A DNA stretch of 64,000 nucleotides, from assembly GCA_019752515.1 (NCBI GenBank), contig JAIEMB010000021.1:1-64000 (forward strand), read 5' to 3'. This DNA is from Alphaproteobacteria bacterium (lineage in GTDB: Bacteria > Pseudomonadota > Alphaproteobacteria > UBA9655). Below are positions 25,750-35,325 of the stretch, piece after piece (position 1 is the stretch's first letter; each line of letters begins with the position of its first letter). The notes beneath the pieces are model-generated. The model was not told the origin of the DNA, did not search any database, and saw nothing but the letters and a program-made list of their open reading frames with translations. Position numbers and translations under genes: made by a program.

Positions 25750-26542
25750 CCGAAGGCTCCCCGGGTCTCCAAGGAGGAGAGGATTTTGTCTGAAATGCAG
25801 TGATCCTGCGCTTTCCTTCCTCTGAAATTTGTAAGCTAGAGAGAAGATCAATCGTCATTATACGCGTAGCTTCCGAGATATCTCCAACTATTTGATGAAT
25901 GAGACTTTTTGCTTGACGAACAGCCTGGGGAGAACTTGTTAGAAGATATTGGATAAATTTCCTAATTTCTATGTCAGCTATCTCCAAGTCTACAATTTCA
26001 TGCACAAGGCCAATATGATGAGCTTCCAGAGCCTTAAATTTTTCACCAGTCAGAAAATATCGACGCGTATAACGAGCCCCCATAGCCCTTATAACATAAG
26101 GAGAAATAATTGCAGGAACGAGACCTATCTTCGTTTCAGAAAAACTAAATAAAGACTGAGAATCACAAAGAACAATGTCAGAACAAGCAACTATACCTAT
26201 CCCTCCTCCCATCACTGCACCGTGAACATAAGTAATCGTCGGGATGGGTAATGTATCAAGAAAATGGAGCATACGTGAAATAAGACGTGCGTTTTCGGAC
26301 CTTTCTATCGGCGTTTCATGTAAGGCTCTCTCTAACCACAGAATATCTGCTCCTGCACAAAAACTCTTTCCATTACCTTTTATGACGAGAGCTCTTATCG
26401 AAGGCATTTCATGAAGATTTGATAAATGCGTTGTGCATTTTTCGGTCATTTCCTTATCGAATGCATTATGTTTTTGTGGACGGTTTAAAGTCAGATAAGC
26501 AATATCATTCTGATCAACCTTAAAAAGAACTTTTTCTTCCAT
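25742..26542 (-). CDS. liuC: enoyl-CoA hydratase, probable methylglutaconyl-CoA hydratase
   Basis: 266 residues of the crotonase fold. The oxyanion-hole segments are KGNGKSFCAGADILWLE and GAVMGGGIGIVACSDIVL; the second contains the position usually held by the catalytic Glu, followed by FSFSETKIGLVP. Its place between mccB and mccA points to hydration of 3-methylglutaconyl-CoA to HMG-CoA, between the carboxylase and the lyase in leucine catabolism. Confidence 0.9.
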   Translation of the reverse strand: MEEKVLFKVDQNDIAYLTLNRPQKHNAFDKEMTEKCTTHLSNLHEMPSIRALVIKGNGKSFCAGADILWLERALHETPIERSENARLISRMLHFLDTLPIPTITYVHGAVMGGGIGIVACSDIVLCDSQSLFSFSETKIGLVPAIISPYVIRAMGARYTRRYFLTGEKFKALEAHHIGLVHEIVDLEIADIEIRKFIQYLLTSSPQAVRQAKSLIHQIVGDISEATRIMTIDLLSSLQISEEGKRRITAFQTKSSPPWRPGEPSDD

Positions 26543-26551
26543 AAATCCCTC

Positions 26552-28150
26552 CTAAAATCGAAAAACCCCAAACCGTGTTAAAGAAGGAGGTGTATTTAGA
26601 GAAGCTGAGAGGCTCAATGCCAAGACTCGCCGTGTATCAAAGGGATCAATAATCCCATCATCCCAAAGGCGCGCTGTGGCATAATAAGGGTGTCCTTGAG
26701 TTTCATATTGGGATATAATTTTATCTTTATAAGCCTTCTTTTCATCTTCGCTAAGATTACCTTTAAGAGAATTTTTTCCAATCTCAGACAAAACACTGGC
26801 AGCCTGCTCACCCCCCATAATAGAAATACGAGCATTAGGCCACATCCATAAAAAACGTGGACTATAAGCACGTCCACACATGCCATAATTACCTGCGCCA
26901 AAACTACCCCCAATGATGAGTGTTATCTTTGGTACAGATGCACAGGCAACTGCCATTACAAGTTTAGCTCCATCTTTTGCGATACCCCCATTTTCATATT
27001 TTTTTCCAACCATAAACCCACTAATATTCTGTAAAAAAATAAGAGGAATTTTCCGCATGCAGCATAATTGAATAAAATGAGTTCCTTTTAAGGCTGATTC
27101 AGAAAATAAGACCCCATTATTGGCGAGAATGCCAACAGGCATACCCCAGATATGGGCAAAACCACACACAAGTGTTGTGCCATAGTTTTTCTTAAATTCC
27201 TCAAATTTACTGCCATCAATTATCCGAGCAATCACCTCCCTTACATCATAGGATTTGCGAGGGTTGAAAGGAACAATACCATAGAGTTCATCTGCGTTAT
27301 AAAGGGGTTCTTGTGGTTTTTTTAAGCAGAGAGATGAAGGTTGTTGGCGATTAAGATTTGACATAATTTCGCGGGTTATTCTTAAAGCATCCAGGTCATT
27401 TTCGGCAAGATAGTCAGCGACACCTGAAATCTGGGTATGAACTTCAGCCCCTCCCAATTCTTCAGCAGAAACTTCCTCCCCAATGGCTGCCTTAACAAGG
27501 GGGGGGCCCCCTAGAAAAATTGTTCCTTGATTTCGAACAATAACTGTCTCGTCTGCCATAGCTGGGACATAAGCTCCACCTGCTGTACATGACCCCATCA
27601 CAACCGCAATTTGAGGTATCCTTTTGGCTGACATTTGAGCTTGATTATAAAATATTCGTCCAAAATGATCTCGATCAGGAAAAACTTCATCTTGATGGGG
27701 AAGGTTGGCTCCTCCTGAATCAACAAGGTAGATGCAAGGTAAAGAGTTAATTTCAGCAATCTCTTGGGCCCGAAGATGTTTTTTCACAGTTAAAGGATAG
27801 TAAGTTCCTCCTTTGACTGTTGCATCATTTGCAATAACGACACTTTCTTGTCCCTCAACTTGTCCAATGCCTGTTATGAGTCCTGCAGAAGGAACTTGAT
27901 TCTCATAAACTCCATAAGCTGCCATTGCTCCAATCTCTAAAAACGGAGATCCCTGATCCAAGAGCTTATGAATACGTTCACGTGGTAATAATTTTCCCCG
28001 ACTTAGGTGTTTTTCTCGTGCTTTCTCAGTTCCTCCCTTTTGAATCTCTTTGAGCTTTTCCTTAAAATCAGTTACAAGACATCTCATATGGCGTGCATTT
28101 TCTTGAAAATCTTCTGAGGAAAGATTGAGAGAAGACTCTAAAATTGTCAT
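26552..28150 (-). CDS. mccB: methylcrotonyl-CoA carboxylase, carboxyltransferase beta subunit
   Basis: 532 residues with two crotonase-like carboxyltransferase halves. Typical landmarks are [71 protein letters not shown]-like [20 protein letters not shown], and [15 protein letters not shown]. It receives the carboxyl group from biotin on MccA. Six bases separate it from the thiolase gene. Confidence 0.94.
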   Translation of the reverse strand: MTILESSLNLSSEDFQENARHMRCLVTDFKEKLKEIQKGGTEKAREKHLSRGKLLPRERIHKLLDQGSPFLEIGAMAAYGVYENQVPSAGLITGIGQVEGQESVVIANDATVKGGTYYPLTVKKHLRAQEIAEINSLPCIYLVDSGGANLPHQDEVFPDRDHFGRIFYNQAQMSAKRIPQIAVVMGSCTAGGAYVPAMADETVIVRNQGTIFLGGPPLVKAAIGEEVSAEELGGAEVHTQISGVADYLAENDLDALRITREIMSNLNRQQPSSLCLKKPQEPLYNADELYGIVPFNPRKSYDVREVIARIIDGSKFEEFKKNYGTTLVCGFAHIWGMPVGILANNGVLFSESALKGTHFIQLCCMRKIPLIFLQNISGFMVGKKYENGGIAKDGAKLVMAVACASVPKITLIIGGSFGAGNYGMCGRAYSPRFLWMWPNARISIMGGEQAASVLSEIGKNSLKGNLSEDEKKAYKDKIISQYETQGHPYYATARLWDDGIIDPFDTRRVLALSLSASLNTPPSLTRFGVFRF

Positions 28151-28155
28151 TTATT

Positions 28156-29334
28156 TTAAACTCGTTCTATGGCAAGAGCAGTTGCCTCACCTCCACCAAT
28201 GCAAAGAGTTGCGATTCCTCTTTTTAATCCCTTTTGTTCAAGGGCGTGAAGAAGGGTAACAAGAACTTTCGCCCCTGAGGCACCAATCGGATGGCCATAG
28301 GCGCAAGCTCCTCCATATACATTCACTTTCTCGGAAGGGATATGTAAATCAGAAATAGTTGCCATGGCAACAACAGCAAAAGCTTCATTAATTTCAAAGA
28401 GATCTACATCTTCGATCTTCCAAGAAAGTTGACCCAGAAGTTTTCGAATGGCTCCAATAGGGGCTGTTGTAAACCACTCTGGCTCTTGGGCATAAGACGT
28501 ATACCCACAAATAACAGCTCTTGCTTTCAAATTATGTTGTTCAGCATAGGATTGACTTGCAAGAACGAGAGCAGCTGCCCCGTCACTTATTGCACTAGAG
28601 TTAGCTGGTGTCACCGTTCCTCCCTCCATAAAAGAGGGTTTTAAGGTCGGAATGCGGTCCATTTTGACTCTAAACGGGCATTCATCAACCTTCACATCTA
28701 AGATTATTTTTCCTATTTCCAAATGCACCGGGGAAATCTCTTTCACAAGAGCCCCTTCTTCAATGGCTTTTAAAGCTTTAAGAGCAGAAGAAATGGCATA
28801 ATCGTCTTGTTCTTGACGCGTAAATTTATATTTTCGAACTGTTTGTTCGGCAAAATGCCCCATAAGGCAGTGATCATAAGCATTCTCGAGTCCATCTAAA
28901 AACATATGATCCAAAAGACGCCCATGACCCATACGATAACCATTGCGTGCTTTTTCCAGCAGGTATGGGGCATTGCTCATACTTTCCATACCACCAGCCA
29001 CAGCAACATTAATTGACTTTAGGCGAATGTCAGAGGCGGCCATCATCACGGCCATCATCCCTGAACCACAGACTTTATTTATGGTTGTACAAGGTGTGTT
29101 GAGAGGGAGTCCTGCTCCAAGTGCCGCTTGACGGGCAGGAGCTTGTCCTAAACCGGCAGAGAGAACACATCCCATCAAAACTTCTTCAACTATAGATGGC
29201 GAAAGGTTTGCCTCATGAAGTGCTCCTTGAATTGCCACAGAGCCCAGTTGAGTTGCTTTCGCAGCTGAAAGCTCCCCAAGAAATGCACCAAAAGGCGTTC
29301 GTTTTGCGCCTACAATAACTACTTTTTCCATCAT
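28156..29334 (-). CDS. atoB: acetyl-CoA C-acetyltransferase (thiolase)
   Basis: 392 residues. Nucleophilic Cys in INKVCGSGMMAVMMA, His in GGACAYGHPIGASGAK, and second Cys in TLCIGGGEATALAIE are all present. It condenses or splits acetoacetyl-CoA and would finish leucine breakdown by converting acetoacetyl-CoA to two acetyl-CoA; it could also serve fatty-acid or polyhydroxybutyrate metabolism, with hbd at 61.7 kb. Confidence 0.92.
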   Translation of the reverse strand: MMEKVVIVGAKRTPFGAFLGELSAAKATQLGSVAIQGALHEANLSPSIVEEVLMGCVLSAGLGQAPARQAALGAGLPLNTPCTTINKVCGSGMMAVMMAASDIRLKSINVAVAGGMESMSNAPYLLEKARNGYRMGHGRLLDHMFLDGLENAYDHCLMGHFAEQTVRKYKFTRQEQDDYAISSALKALKAIEEGALVKEISPVHLEIGKIILDVKVDECPFRVKMDRIPTLKPSFMEGGTVTPANSSAISDGAAALVLASQSYAEQHNLKARAVICGYTSYAQEPEWFTTAPIGAIRKLLGQLSWKIEDVDLFEINEAFAVVAMATISDLHIPSEKVNVYGGACAYGHPIGASGAKVLVTLLHALEQKGLKRGIATLCIGGGEATALAIERV

Positions 29335-29343
29335 GTTCTACCT

Positions 29344-30501
29344 TCACCTTGTTTCTTTAAAAAGATCTCGTCCAATAATCATACGACGAATTTCTGATGT
29401 TCCTGCCCCAATTTCATATAATTTAGCATCCCTCAGCAAACGACCCGTAGGATACTCATTCATATATCCATTTCCTCCTAAGCATTGTATAGCTTGAAGT
29501 GCCATTTGAGTTGCGCGTTCAGCCACATATAAGAGAACGCCTGCTGAATCCTTTCGAGTCACTTTACCCTGATCACAAGCATGTGCTGTTGCATAAACAT
29601 AAGCTTGGCAAGCCTTAAAATTTGTATACATATCTGCGAGTTTCCCTTGAATAAATTGGAATTCACCGATCGGTTGGTTAAACTGCTGACGTTCATGCAC
29701 ATAAGGTAGAACAATATCCAAACACGCGTGAAGAATGCCCAAAGGCCCCCCTGCTAGAATTGCCCTTTCAAAATTCAGTCCGCTCATGAGAACACGAATA
29801 CCGTCATTCACACCTCCAAGTACATTTTCTTCTGGAACAACACACTCTTCAAAGACAAGTTCACATGTTCCTGATCCACGCATTCCTAATTTATCTAATT
29901 TTTGTGCGGTAGAGAAACCTTCCATTCCTTTCTCAATAAGAAAGGCTGTAATTCCTTTGGCATTTTCATGAGGGTTAGTTTTCGCATATACCACCAGCAC
30001 ATCTGCATAAGGACCATTTGTAATCCACATCTTCGTGCCATTAAGGATGTATTGGTCCCCTTTTTTATGAGCTGTTGTTTTCATGCTGACCACATCAGAA
30101 CCAGACCCCGCTTCACTCATAGCAAGAGATCCAACATGTTCTCCGCTCATAAGCTTGGGAAGATAGCGTTTTTTTTGCTCAGCTGTCCCATGAAGCCGAA
30201 TTTGATTGACACACAAATTTGAGTGAGCTGCATAACTTAAACCGAGAGAAGCTGATGCGCGTGAAAGCTCTTCAACGGCAATAACGTGTTCGAGGTAGCC
30301 CATACCTGAGCCACCATCCACCTCCTCGACCGTAATACCCAAAAGCCCCATAGATCCTAGGCACGGCCAAAGGTCTCTTGGAAACTCATCTTTCTGATCT
30401 ATATCATGGGCTCGAGGAGCTACTTCCTTTATAGCAAACGTACGTACTGTTTCACGTACAGCTTCCGCAACATCGCTTAAAAAAAATGGTAAGTCTTGCA
30501 C
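29344..30501 (-). CDS. ivd: isovaleryl-CoA dehydrogenase
   Basis: 385 residues of the acyl-CoA dehydrogenase family. Landmarks are [19 protein letters not shown], the FAD segment [19 protein letters not shown], and [15 protein letters not shown] with the catalytic Glu at the helix-G position characteristic of isovaleryl-CoA dehydrogenases, then [22 protein letters not shown] (partial). It passes electrons to ETF, encoded at 59.8-61.5 kb. First gene of the leucine-degradation operon. Confidence 0.92.
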   Translation of the reverse strand: MQDLPFFLSDVAEAVRETVRTFAIKEVAPRAHDIDQKDEFPRDLWPCLGSMGLLGITVEEVDGGSGMGYLEHVIAVEELSRASASLGLSYAAHSNLCVNQIRLHGTAEQKKRYLPKLMSGEHVGSLAMSEAGSGSDVVSMKTTAHKKGDQYILNGTKMWITNGPYADVLVVYAKTNPHENAKGITAFLIEKGMEGFSTAQKLDKLGMRGSGTCELVFEECVVPEENVLGGVNDGIRVLMSGLNFERAILAGGPLGILHACLDIVLPYVHERQQFNQPIGEFQFIQGKLADMYTNFKACQAYVYATAHACDQGKVTRKDSAGVLLYVAERATQMALQAIQCLGGNGYMNEYPTGRLLRDAKLYEIGAGTSEIRRMIIGRDLFKETR

Positions 30502-30600
30502 TCTTCTCCCTTTATTTTCATTGTTATCAAAATATGTTTAAAACTTTTTTATTATGCCTGAAAAAAGAGAAAAAAACCAAATTTTTAATCAAATGGCTAA

Positions 30601-31365
30601 TTATCTGGCAGCTTTTTCAACACTATGCAATGGTAGTTGATTACTGCTAACAACTCGTCCTAGGGTAAGGGCGTGAACCTCCAGAACACCTGCTTTCAAC
30701 AATACTTTTGAACATGCGTTGAGTGTTGCCCCTGTGGTAAAGACATCATCCACAAGGAGCACCTTTCTTCCTAATAACTGTTTTTTCTTTTTTTGCGGAA
30801 CCTCAAAGGCTCGTTTAACATTTTTTATGCGTTCATTTTTTGAAAAGTTTCCTTGAGAAAGCGTTCGATACTTCCGAATGAGATAAGATGAAGAATACTC
30901 CCACCCTCCATATTTTGCCATAGCTTTAGCGAGAAGAGCAGCTTGATTATAAGTCCTCATAAAAAGGCGTGTCCAGTGAAGAGGAACGGGAATACAGAGG
31001 AGATTTTCACCTTTTTCATGTAAGCGAACCATCCACCTGGCGAAGAGAGGCGCCGAGCTTATCGTATCTGTATGTTTAAATTTCAAGATCAGATCTTTAC
31101 TTTCCTCACAATAAGAAAAAACTGATCTTGCTGTTTTAAAAAAAGGAGGGGAATGACTGCATAAAGCACAGAGAGCCCCTTCATCAATATTAAAGTCAAA
31201 AGGAAGTCCACAACATTCGCAATATGGCTTCGTTATAAAAGGAATAAGCGGCCAACAAGAGGTACAAAGGCCAGCCTCGTTTTCTAAGATAATACCACAT
31301 TTCACACATCGATAGGGAATGAGAAGATCTACAATGGACCTAAAGAGGAAAGGGACGGCCTGCAT
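30601..31365 (-). CDS. comF: ComF-family phosphoribosyltransferase-like protein
   Basis: 254 residues from the ATG at 31365 (an upstream TTG would add 14). N-terminal zinc-ribbon cysteines (CVKCG, CTSCW, CECCG, CALCS) and a C-terminal PRPP-binding motif RKVLLVDDVFTTGATLNAC are typical of ComF. The family is needed for DNA uptake in some bacteria; its enzymatic activity is not established. The start lies inside folD's 3' end (26-bp overlap). Confidence 0.88.
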   Translation of the reverse strand: MQAVPFLFRSIVDLLIPYRCVKCGIILENEAGLCTSCWPLIPFITKPYCECCGLPFDFNIDEGALCALCSHSPPFFKTARSVFSYCEESKDLILKFKHTDTISSAPLFARWMVRLHEKGENLLCIPVPLHWTRLFMRTYNQAALLAKAMAKYGGWEYSSSYLIRKYRTLSQGNFSKNERIKNVKRAFEVPQKKKKQLLGRKVLLVDDVFTTGATLNACSKVLLKAGVLEVHALTLGRVVSSNQLPLHSVEKAAR

Positions 31366-32212
31366 AACGATAGGCTGAGTCGAGTGTGTTGCGTAACAGA
31401 GAGACAACAGTCATAGGACCAACGCCTCCTGGAACCGGAGTAATTGCTCCTGCTCTTTTCTGGGCTGCTTCAAATTCCACATCACCTACAATCAGACCAG
31501 AGGAAAGACGATTAATACCTATGTCTATAACGGTCCCTCCTTTTCGAATCCAATTACCCTGGATAAAACCCGCTCTCCCAATAGCTACAATAAGAATATC
31601 AGCCATTTCGCACAGAGAAGGTAAGTTTTTTGTTTTTGAATGAGCCATCCAAATTGTACATTTTTGTTGGAGCATAAGCATTGCCATCGGACGTCCCACA
31701 AGAATAGATGTTCCTACAATACCAACATTCAACCCTTCTAGGCGATCATGAATGGTTTGGATAAGAGAAAGACAACCCAAAGGCGTACAGGCTATAAATC
31801 CTCCCGGCACGTTTTGCATCAACTTTCCTGCATTTATGGGATGGAGTCCATCTACATCTTTTAAGGGATCAATGAGGGAAAGAAAATAAAACCTATCTAA
31901 ATGTTGAGGAAGGGGGAGCTGAAGAATGATCCCGTGAATATAAGATGCTTGATTCAACTCTTCTATTTTAGCTTTAAGTATTTCAGTAGAAACCCAAGAT
32001 GGAAAAACATGCTCTTCAAAATGATATCCAAGTTCATTTGCTTGAAAACCCTTTTTTTGAACATAGAGCTGACTTCCAGGATCTTCTCCAATTCTTAAAA
32101 CGGCAAGTCCTGGTTTGACACCCATCTCTTTTTCAAGAGAAGAAGCTAATGAGAAGAGTTTTTTTTTAATCTCTTCAGCAACTTTAAGGCCATTAATAAT
32201 ATTAGACACCAC
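31340..32212 (-). CDS. folD: bifunctional methylenetetrahydrofolate dehydrogenase/cyclohydrolase
   Basis: 290 residues. Landmarks are SQLYVQKKGFQANELGY with the catalytic Lys, GIILQLPLPQHLD, KDVDGLHPINAG and the C-terminal PVPGGVGPMTVVSLL. The nucleotide motif reads VGTSILVGRPMAML, a slight variation on the common GRSxxVGxP. It interconverts methylene-, methenyl- and formyl-tetrahydrofolate. Overlaps yggT by 11 bp and comF by 26 bp, so the three are co-transcribed. Confidence 0.94.
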   Translation of the reverse strand: MVSNIINGLKVAEEIKKKLFSLASSLEKEMGVKPGLAVLRIGEDPGSQLYVQKKGFQANELGYHFEEHVFPSWVSTEILKAKIEELNQASYIHGIILQLPLPQHLDRFYFLSLIDPLKDVDGLHPINAGKLMQNVPGGFIACTPLGCLSLIQTIHDRLEGLNVGIVGTSILVGRPMAMLMLQQKCTIWMAHSKTKNLPSLCEMADILIVAIGRAGFIQGNWIRKGGTVIDIGINRLSSGLIVGDVEFEAAQKRAGAITPVPGGVGPMTVVSLLRNTLDSAYRYAGRPFPL

Positions 32213-32516
32213 CCACCATTGCTATTCGTATGATGATTCTTCCAATAACAAGTTGTAAAAACCATAAAAAAAGAATGAGTACGAGAGGGGAAAGATCAAA
32301 TCCACCGATTATGGGAAGAAACCGCCGAATTTTATTTAAAATCGGATCTGTTGCTCGATAAAGAAATTCCATTACCATGATCACAAAATTATGATTTGCA
32401 TTGATGACATTAAAACTGATAAGCCAACTCATAATAACACATGCAATGACTATCCATGCATATATACCAAGAATAGAACTAAGAATAGCCAGGAACGGAA
32501 TAAGAATCACATCCAT
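32202..32516 (-). CDS. yggT: YggT-family membrane protein
   Basis: 104 residues with two hydrophobic regions flanking the conserved core IMSWLISFNVINANHN and FLYRATDPILNKIRRFLPII, then GGFDLSPLVLILFLWFL. YggT proteins are inner-membrane proteins linked to osmotic stress and to division-site factors. First gene of yggT-folD-comF. A second, more divergent member starts at 63805. Confidence 0.9.
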   Translation of the reverse strand: MDVILIPFLAILSSILGIYAWIVIACVIMSWLISFNVINANHNFVIMVMEFLYRATDPILNKIRRFLPIIGGFDLSPLVLILFLWFLQLVIGRIIIRIAMVGGV

Positions 32517-32689
32517 AATTTTAACCCCTCCCTTTCTTTAACTTTTGATAATATACAGATTTTTAAACAGATATGCTAATGTTATTTAATTTTTTGATCT
32601 GTTTTGCATCCTTAGGCCCCTTGTAGGGGATTTACATTTCTTAAAAAACACTTAAGATTCTCCTAAAATTTAATAAGAGGGATCTAACG

Positions 32690-34762
32690 TTGATCAGTAA
32701 AAAACGATCCATAGGAATACTCTTAACGAGTGTGATCACTCTTGCTGGGTGCGAAACAACGAACCCTAAAGCTAGCCTTAAGGTCGACACACCTTTCTCC
32801 TCCCTCAAACCAAAGCGAAATCTCTCTCCGCCTCTAGTTCATGTTATTCAGCTTCTTAAGGAAGAAAAATATACCGAAGCGTCTCAGTTTATTAACCAAG
32901 CTCTTCAATCCCAACCCAAAAACCCTTTTTTTCATATCCTTAATGGCTTAACTTATGAGAAATTAGCTGAAAGAGGAGATGCAGCAGGTCTTGAGCTTGC
33001 TGCGATTGGATATCAGAATGCTATTAATATTGATTCCTCCAATGTTTTTGCCATAATGCAGCTTGCAAAACTAAAATATCGTGAAAAACAATATGATGAA
33101 GCTCAAGAACATTTTGCAAATGCTCTTTTGATAAAACCCAATGATCCAGATCTTTTGCATGAACTTGCTGCAGCTTCTTATTATGCTTATGATATTAAAA
33201 CCGCACTTTCTGCTATTGATAGAGCCGGAAAATTAAAACCTAACGATCCTCTCATCCACCGTTCAGCCTCAATGATTCATGCAGCTCTGGGGGATTTTAA
33301 TACAGCTCAAAAGCATTTTAATATTTTCCAGGAAAAAATGGGTGATGATCCTGCTGTAACTCAAGTTGCAGGTCGATTGAATGATTGGCAACATCTTTAT
33401 AAGAGTGGAAGAATTAAACTCGCCTCTGCAACATCAAACCCAAGTGGCGGACCCAATCCAGGAGGAGCTTCTTCCTCTACACAAAGTCCCGTAATTTCCA
33501 CTTCACCTTCAGGAGCTGAAGGCTCATCATCTTCAACTTCATCTTCTTCCGATGAGGGAGATGATGGTAGCTCAGGAGGTGATGATGGTAGTTCTGGGAA
33601 AAACCCAGCAGTGACAAGTGAGGCTAAAAAAGTTCTAAGCATGCCTTTTGAAACGAAAGGAGACCCTGGCCAGCAAGGTCCTCAAATTGTTGTTGATTGT
33701 TATCTCTTGCGGATTACTGAGGATGCACAAACTTCAAAAGGCAATAACATTCTCGAAAATCTAGCTGTAACCCTTAACCCTGGAGGACTAACAACATTTC
33801 AGGGAAAGTTGACAGGAACTGGCGTATCTTCCCTTGATAACAAAAACATAACACCTGATAATATCTCTTTTTCTCCAGATACGGGTTTTAAAAGTAATCA
33901 AGTTCCCCTGACAGGATCAGCAGCATCCGCATTTACGACAACAACATCCACCATCAACCTTAATAACAAAGGAAGTCTTTCGGGAAATATATTTGCTGCT
34001 GGTATTACATGGGCGGGTTTAACTTATAGTCTGAATATAGCAAATGCCATTGATAGTCGCACAGAGGTTGTTAGCCGACCATCACTGATGACCTTTCTTA
34101 AAAAACAGTCTGTCTTTTTTTCAGGGGACGAACTTGTTATTGGTCTATCTGGCCAGTTTGGTGGAACCCTTACAAAATATCCAGTCGGTGTTACTCTCCT
34201 CGTAACACCTGAATCGCTTGAAGGAGACCTTCTAACCTTAAATATAACAATTGAACAAAGTCTTCTTACGGCACCTAACCCCAATTTGCAGCAAACAGTA
34301 GATGTAGCAAAAACACGAACGGATACTTTTGTAAAAGTTCACCTTGGAGAAACCTTAATGTTAGGGGGAATCTATGACCGTGTGGAAATTGCTTCTAAAA
34401 ATGGGTTTCCAGGCCTTCAGGATGTGCCGGTCCTTCAATACTTTTTCTCTAATGAAACAACAGCAAGTGTAAGACGCTCCATTGTTTTTATGTTGACACC
34501 ACGCTCACCAGATGCTGTCAAAAGCGCTGTTAATCGAGCTATGTCGAGAGGAGCCGTTCAACCCCATCTCAATGAACTCGTTAGTCGTAACCCGAGTTGG
34601 TTTAATACTCATGCCAATATGATAACTATTTTCCGTTATCTTTCAAAAGACCCCGTTATTTATTATGAATTCCGATCAGGAGATATTTTACCACCAAGCT
34701 GGGGTTGGGAACCACCTATGGATAATAAGTTACAGCAGTTAACAGCTTTCTTATACTATTAA
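32690..34762 (+). CDS. TPR-containing secretin lipoprotein
   Basis: 690 residues starting at TTG (GAGGG upstream). Signal peptide with lipobox TLAGC (Cys21); about five TPR units (45-230, e.g. YDEAQEHFANALLIKPNDPD); a Ser/Gly/Asp-rich low-complexity linker (243-310); and a secretin core (about 435-615: VVSRPSLMTF, GVTLLVTPE, TRTDTFVKVHLGETLMLGGI, VPVLQYFFSNET, IVFMLTPR). Secretins form outer-membrane gates for type II/III secretion, Tad and type IV pili. No other secretion genes adjoin it, so its partner system lies elsewhere or is gone. The TPR-secretin fusion resembles the TPR plus RcpA pair of Tad loci, but this is inference. Confidence 0.82.
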   Translation: MISKKRSIGILLTSVITLAGCETTNPKASLKVDTPFSSLKPKRNLSPPLVHVIQLLKEEKYTEASQFINQALQSQPKNPFFHILNGLTYEKLAERGDAAGLELAAIGYQNAINIDSSNVFAIMQLAKLKYREKQYDEAQEHFANALLIKPNDPDLLHELAAASYYAYDIKTALSAIDRAGKLKPNDPLIHRSASMIHAALGDFNTAQKHFNIFQEKMGDDPAVTQVAGRLNDWQHLYKSGRIKLASATSNPSGGPNPGGASSSTQSPVISTSPSGAEGSSSSTSSSSDEGDDGSSGGDDGSSGKNPAVTSEAKKVLSMPFETKGDPGQQGPQIVVDCYLLRITEDAQTSKGNNILENLAVTLNPGGLTTFQGKLTGTGVSSLDNKNITPDNISFSPDTGFKSNQVPLTGSAASAFTTTTSTINLNNKGSLSGNIFAAGITWAGLTYSLNIANAIDSRTEVVSRPSLMTFLKKQSVFFSGDELVIGLSGQFGGTLTKYPVGVTLLVTPESLEGDLLTLNITIEQSLLTAPNPNLQQTVDVAKTRTDTFVKVHLGETLMLGGIYDRVEIASKNGFPGLQDVPVLQYFFSNETTASVRRSIVFMLTPRSPDAVKSAVNRAMSRGAVQPHLNELVSRNPSWFNTHANMITIFRYLSKDPVIYYEFRSGDILPPSWGWEPPMDNKLQQLTAFLYY

Positions 34763-34876
34763 GCACCCTCACCTGTTGTATAATAAACACTAAATATGGG
34801 AAAAAAAGAAAACCTTCAACGCAAACGTGTGTGTTAGTTGACGATATGCAAGCCTTTCTGTTTACTCATGTTGAAT

Positions 34877-34905
34877 AAAAAAAAGAGCCGGGTTAAAAAC
34901 CCGGC
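34877..34905 (-). terminator. Rho-independent terminator of the structured RNA
   Basis: GCCGGGTT (34887-34894) and AACCCGGC (34898-34905) form a perfect 8-bp stem with a 3-nt loop; on the minus strand it is followed by an uninterrupted run of eight T. Confidence 0.85.
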
Positions 34906-35045
34906 CAAGTTTAACAGGGAGGCTTCACGTCTGGGAGACGTAGGACCGACAATGTCGACCCTTCGGGCCCGAAGACCCTTCACCTAGGCATTGCGCCCGA
35001 GTGATATACCAGCTCAGGTACAGGGAGGTGTTTCCTAAGCCGATA
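34887..35045 (-). ncRNA. ssrS: structured RNA, possible 6S RNA
   Basis: On the minus strand a run of compact hairpins is seen: UACC-UGAGCU-GGUA, GGGUC-UUCG-GGCCC, a 9-bp stem AGGGUCGAC/GUCGGUCCU, ACGUC-UCCCA-GACGU, then a strong terminator. In collinear order it shares with enterobacterial 6S RNA the words CCUGAGC, GGUGA, UCGGUCC, GAAGCCU and UUAAACU. GGCUU near the 5' end can pair with AAGCC near the 3' end. It lacks the long 3' arm of E. coli 6S, so the assignment is tentative. The motif CCUCCCUG occurs near both ends. Confidence 0.55.
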
Positions 35046-35130
35046 ACTATGATATAATCTATCTTCCCCACTTAAACCAGAATAATTTTTGCATCGTAGG
35101 TATGTTCTTCAAGCATACGAGACGCGATAT

Positions 35131-35274
35131 TTAATTTCGATATTTACGAAGAAACCAAGAATCTATCCTAACAGAGGGTTTATGGTGTTTTAATTCATCC
35201 CTTAATGTTTCAAATTTTTCTCTTCCGATGATAGGACTTTCCTCAGCTATAAAGCCTCTTACAACAAACTTGAC
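35131..35274 (-). pseudogene. small coding remnant, unidentified
   Basis: The minus strand carries 47 open codons, VKFVVRGFIAEESPIIGREK then FETLRDELKHHKPSVRIDSW and FLRKYRN-stop, with good protein-like composition but no start codon. An ATG one frame over (ATGAGTCAA) sits exactly at its 5' end, so a one-base frameshift next to the start is the simplest explanation. I do not recognise the family. Confidence 0.4.
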
Positions 35275-35325
35275 TCATTCTGATGACGTATGATAGGAGT
35301 GACTTTATTTCTACAAAGGACTGAA

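Noticed and set aside
33397-33642. Glu/Pro-rich minus-strand open frame
   Set aside because: It is the shadow of the Ser/Gly/Asp linker of the secretin protein.
34877-35060. tmRNA half or SRP RNA
   Set aside because: No T arm with CCA, no tag reading frame, and no GGAAGGAAGCAGC SRP signature.
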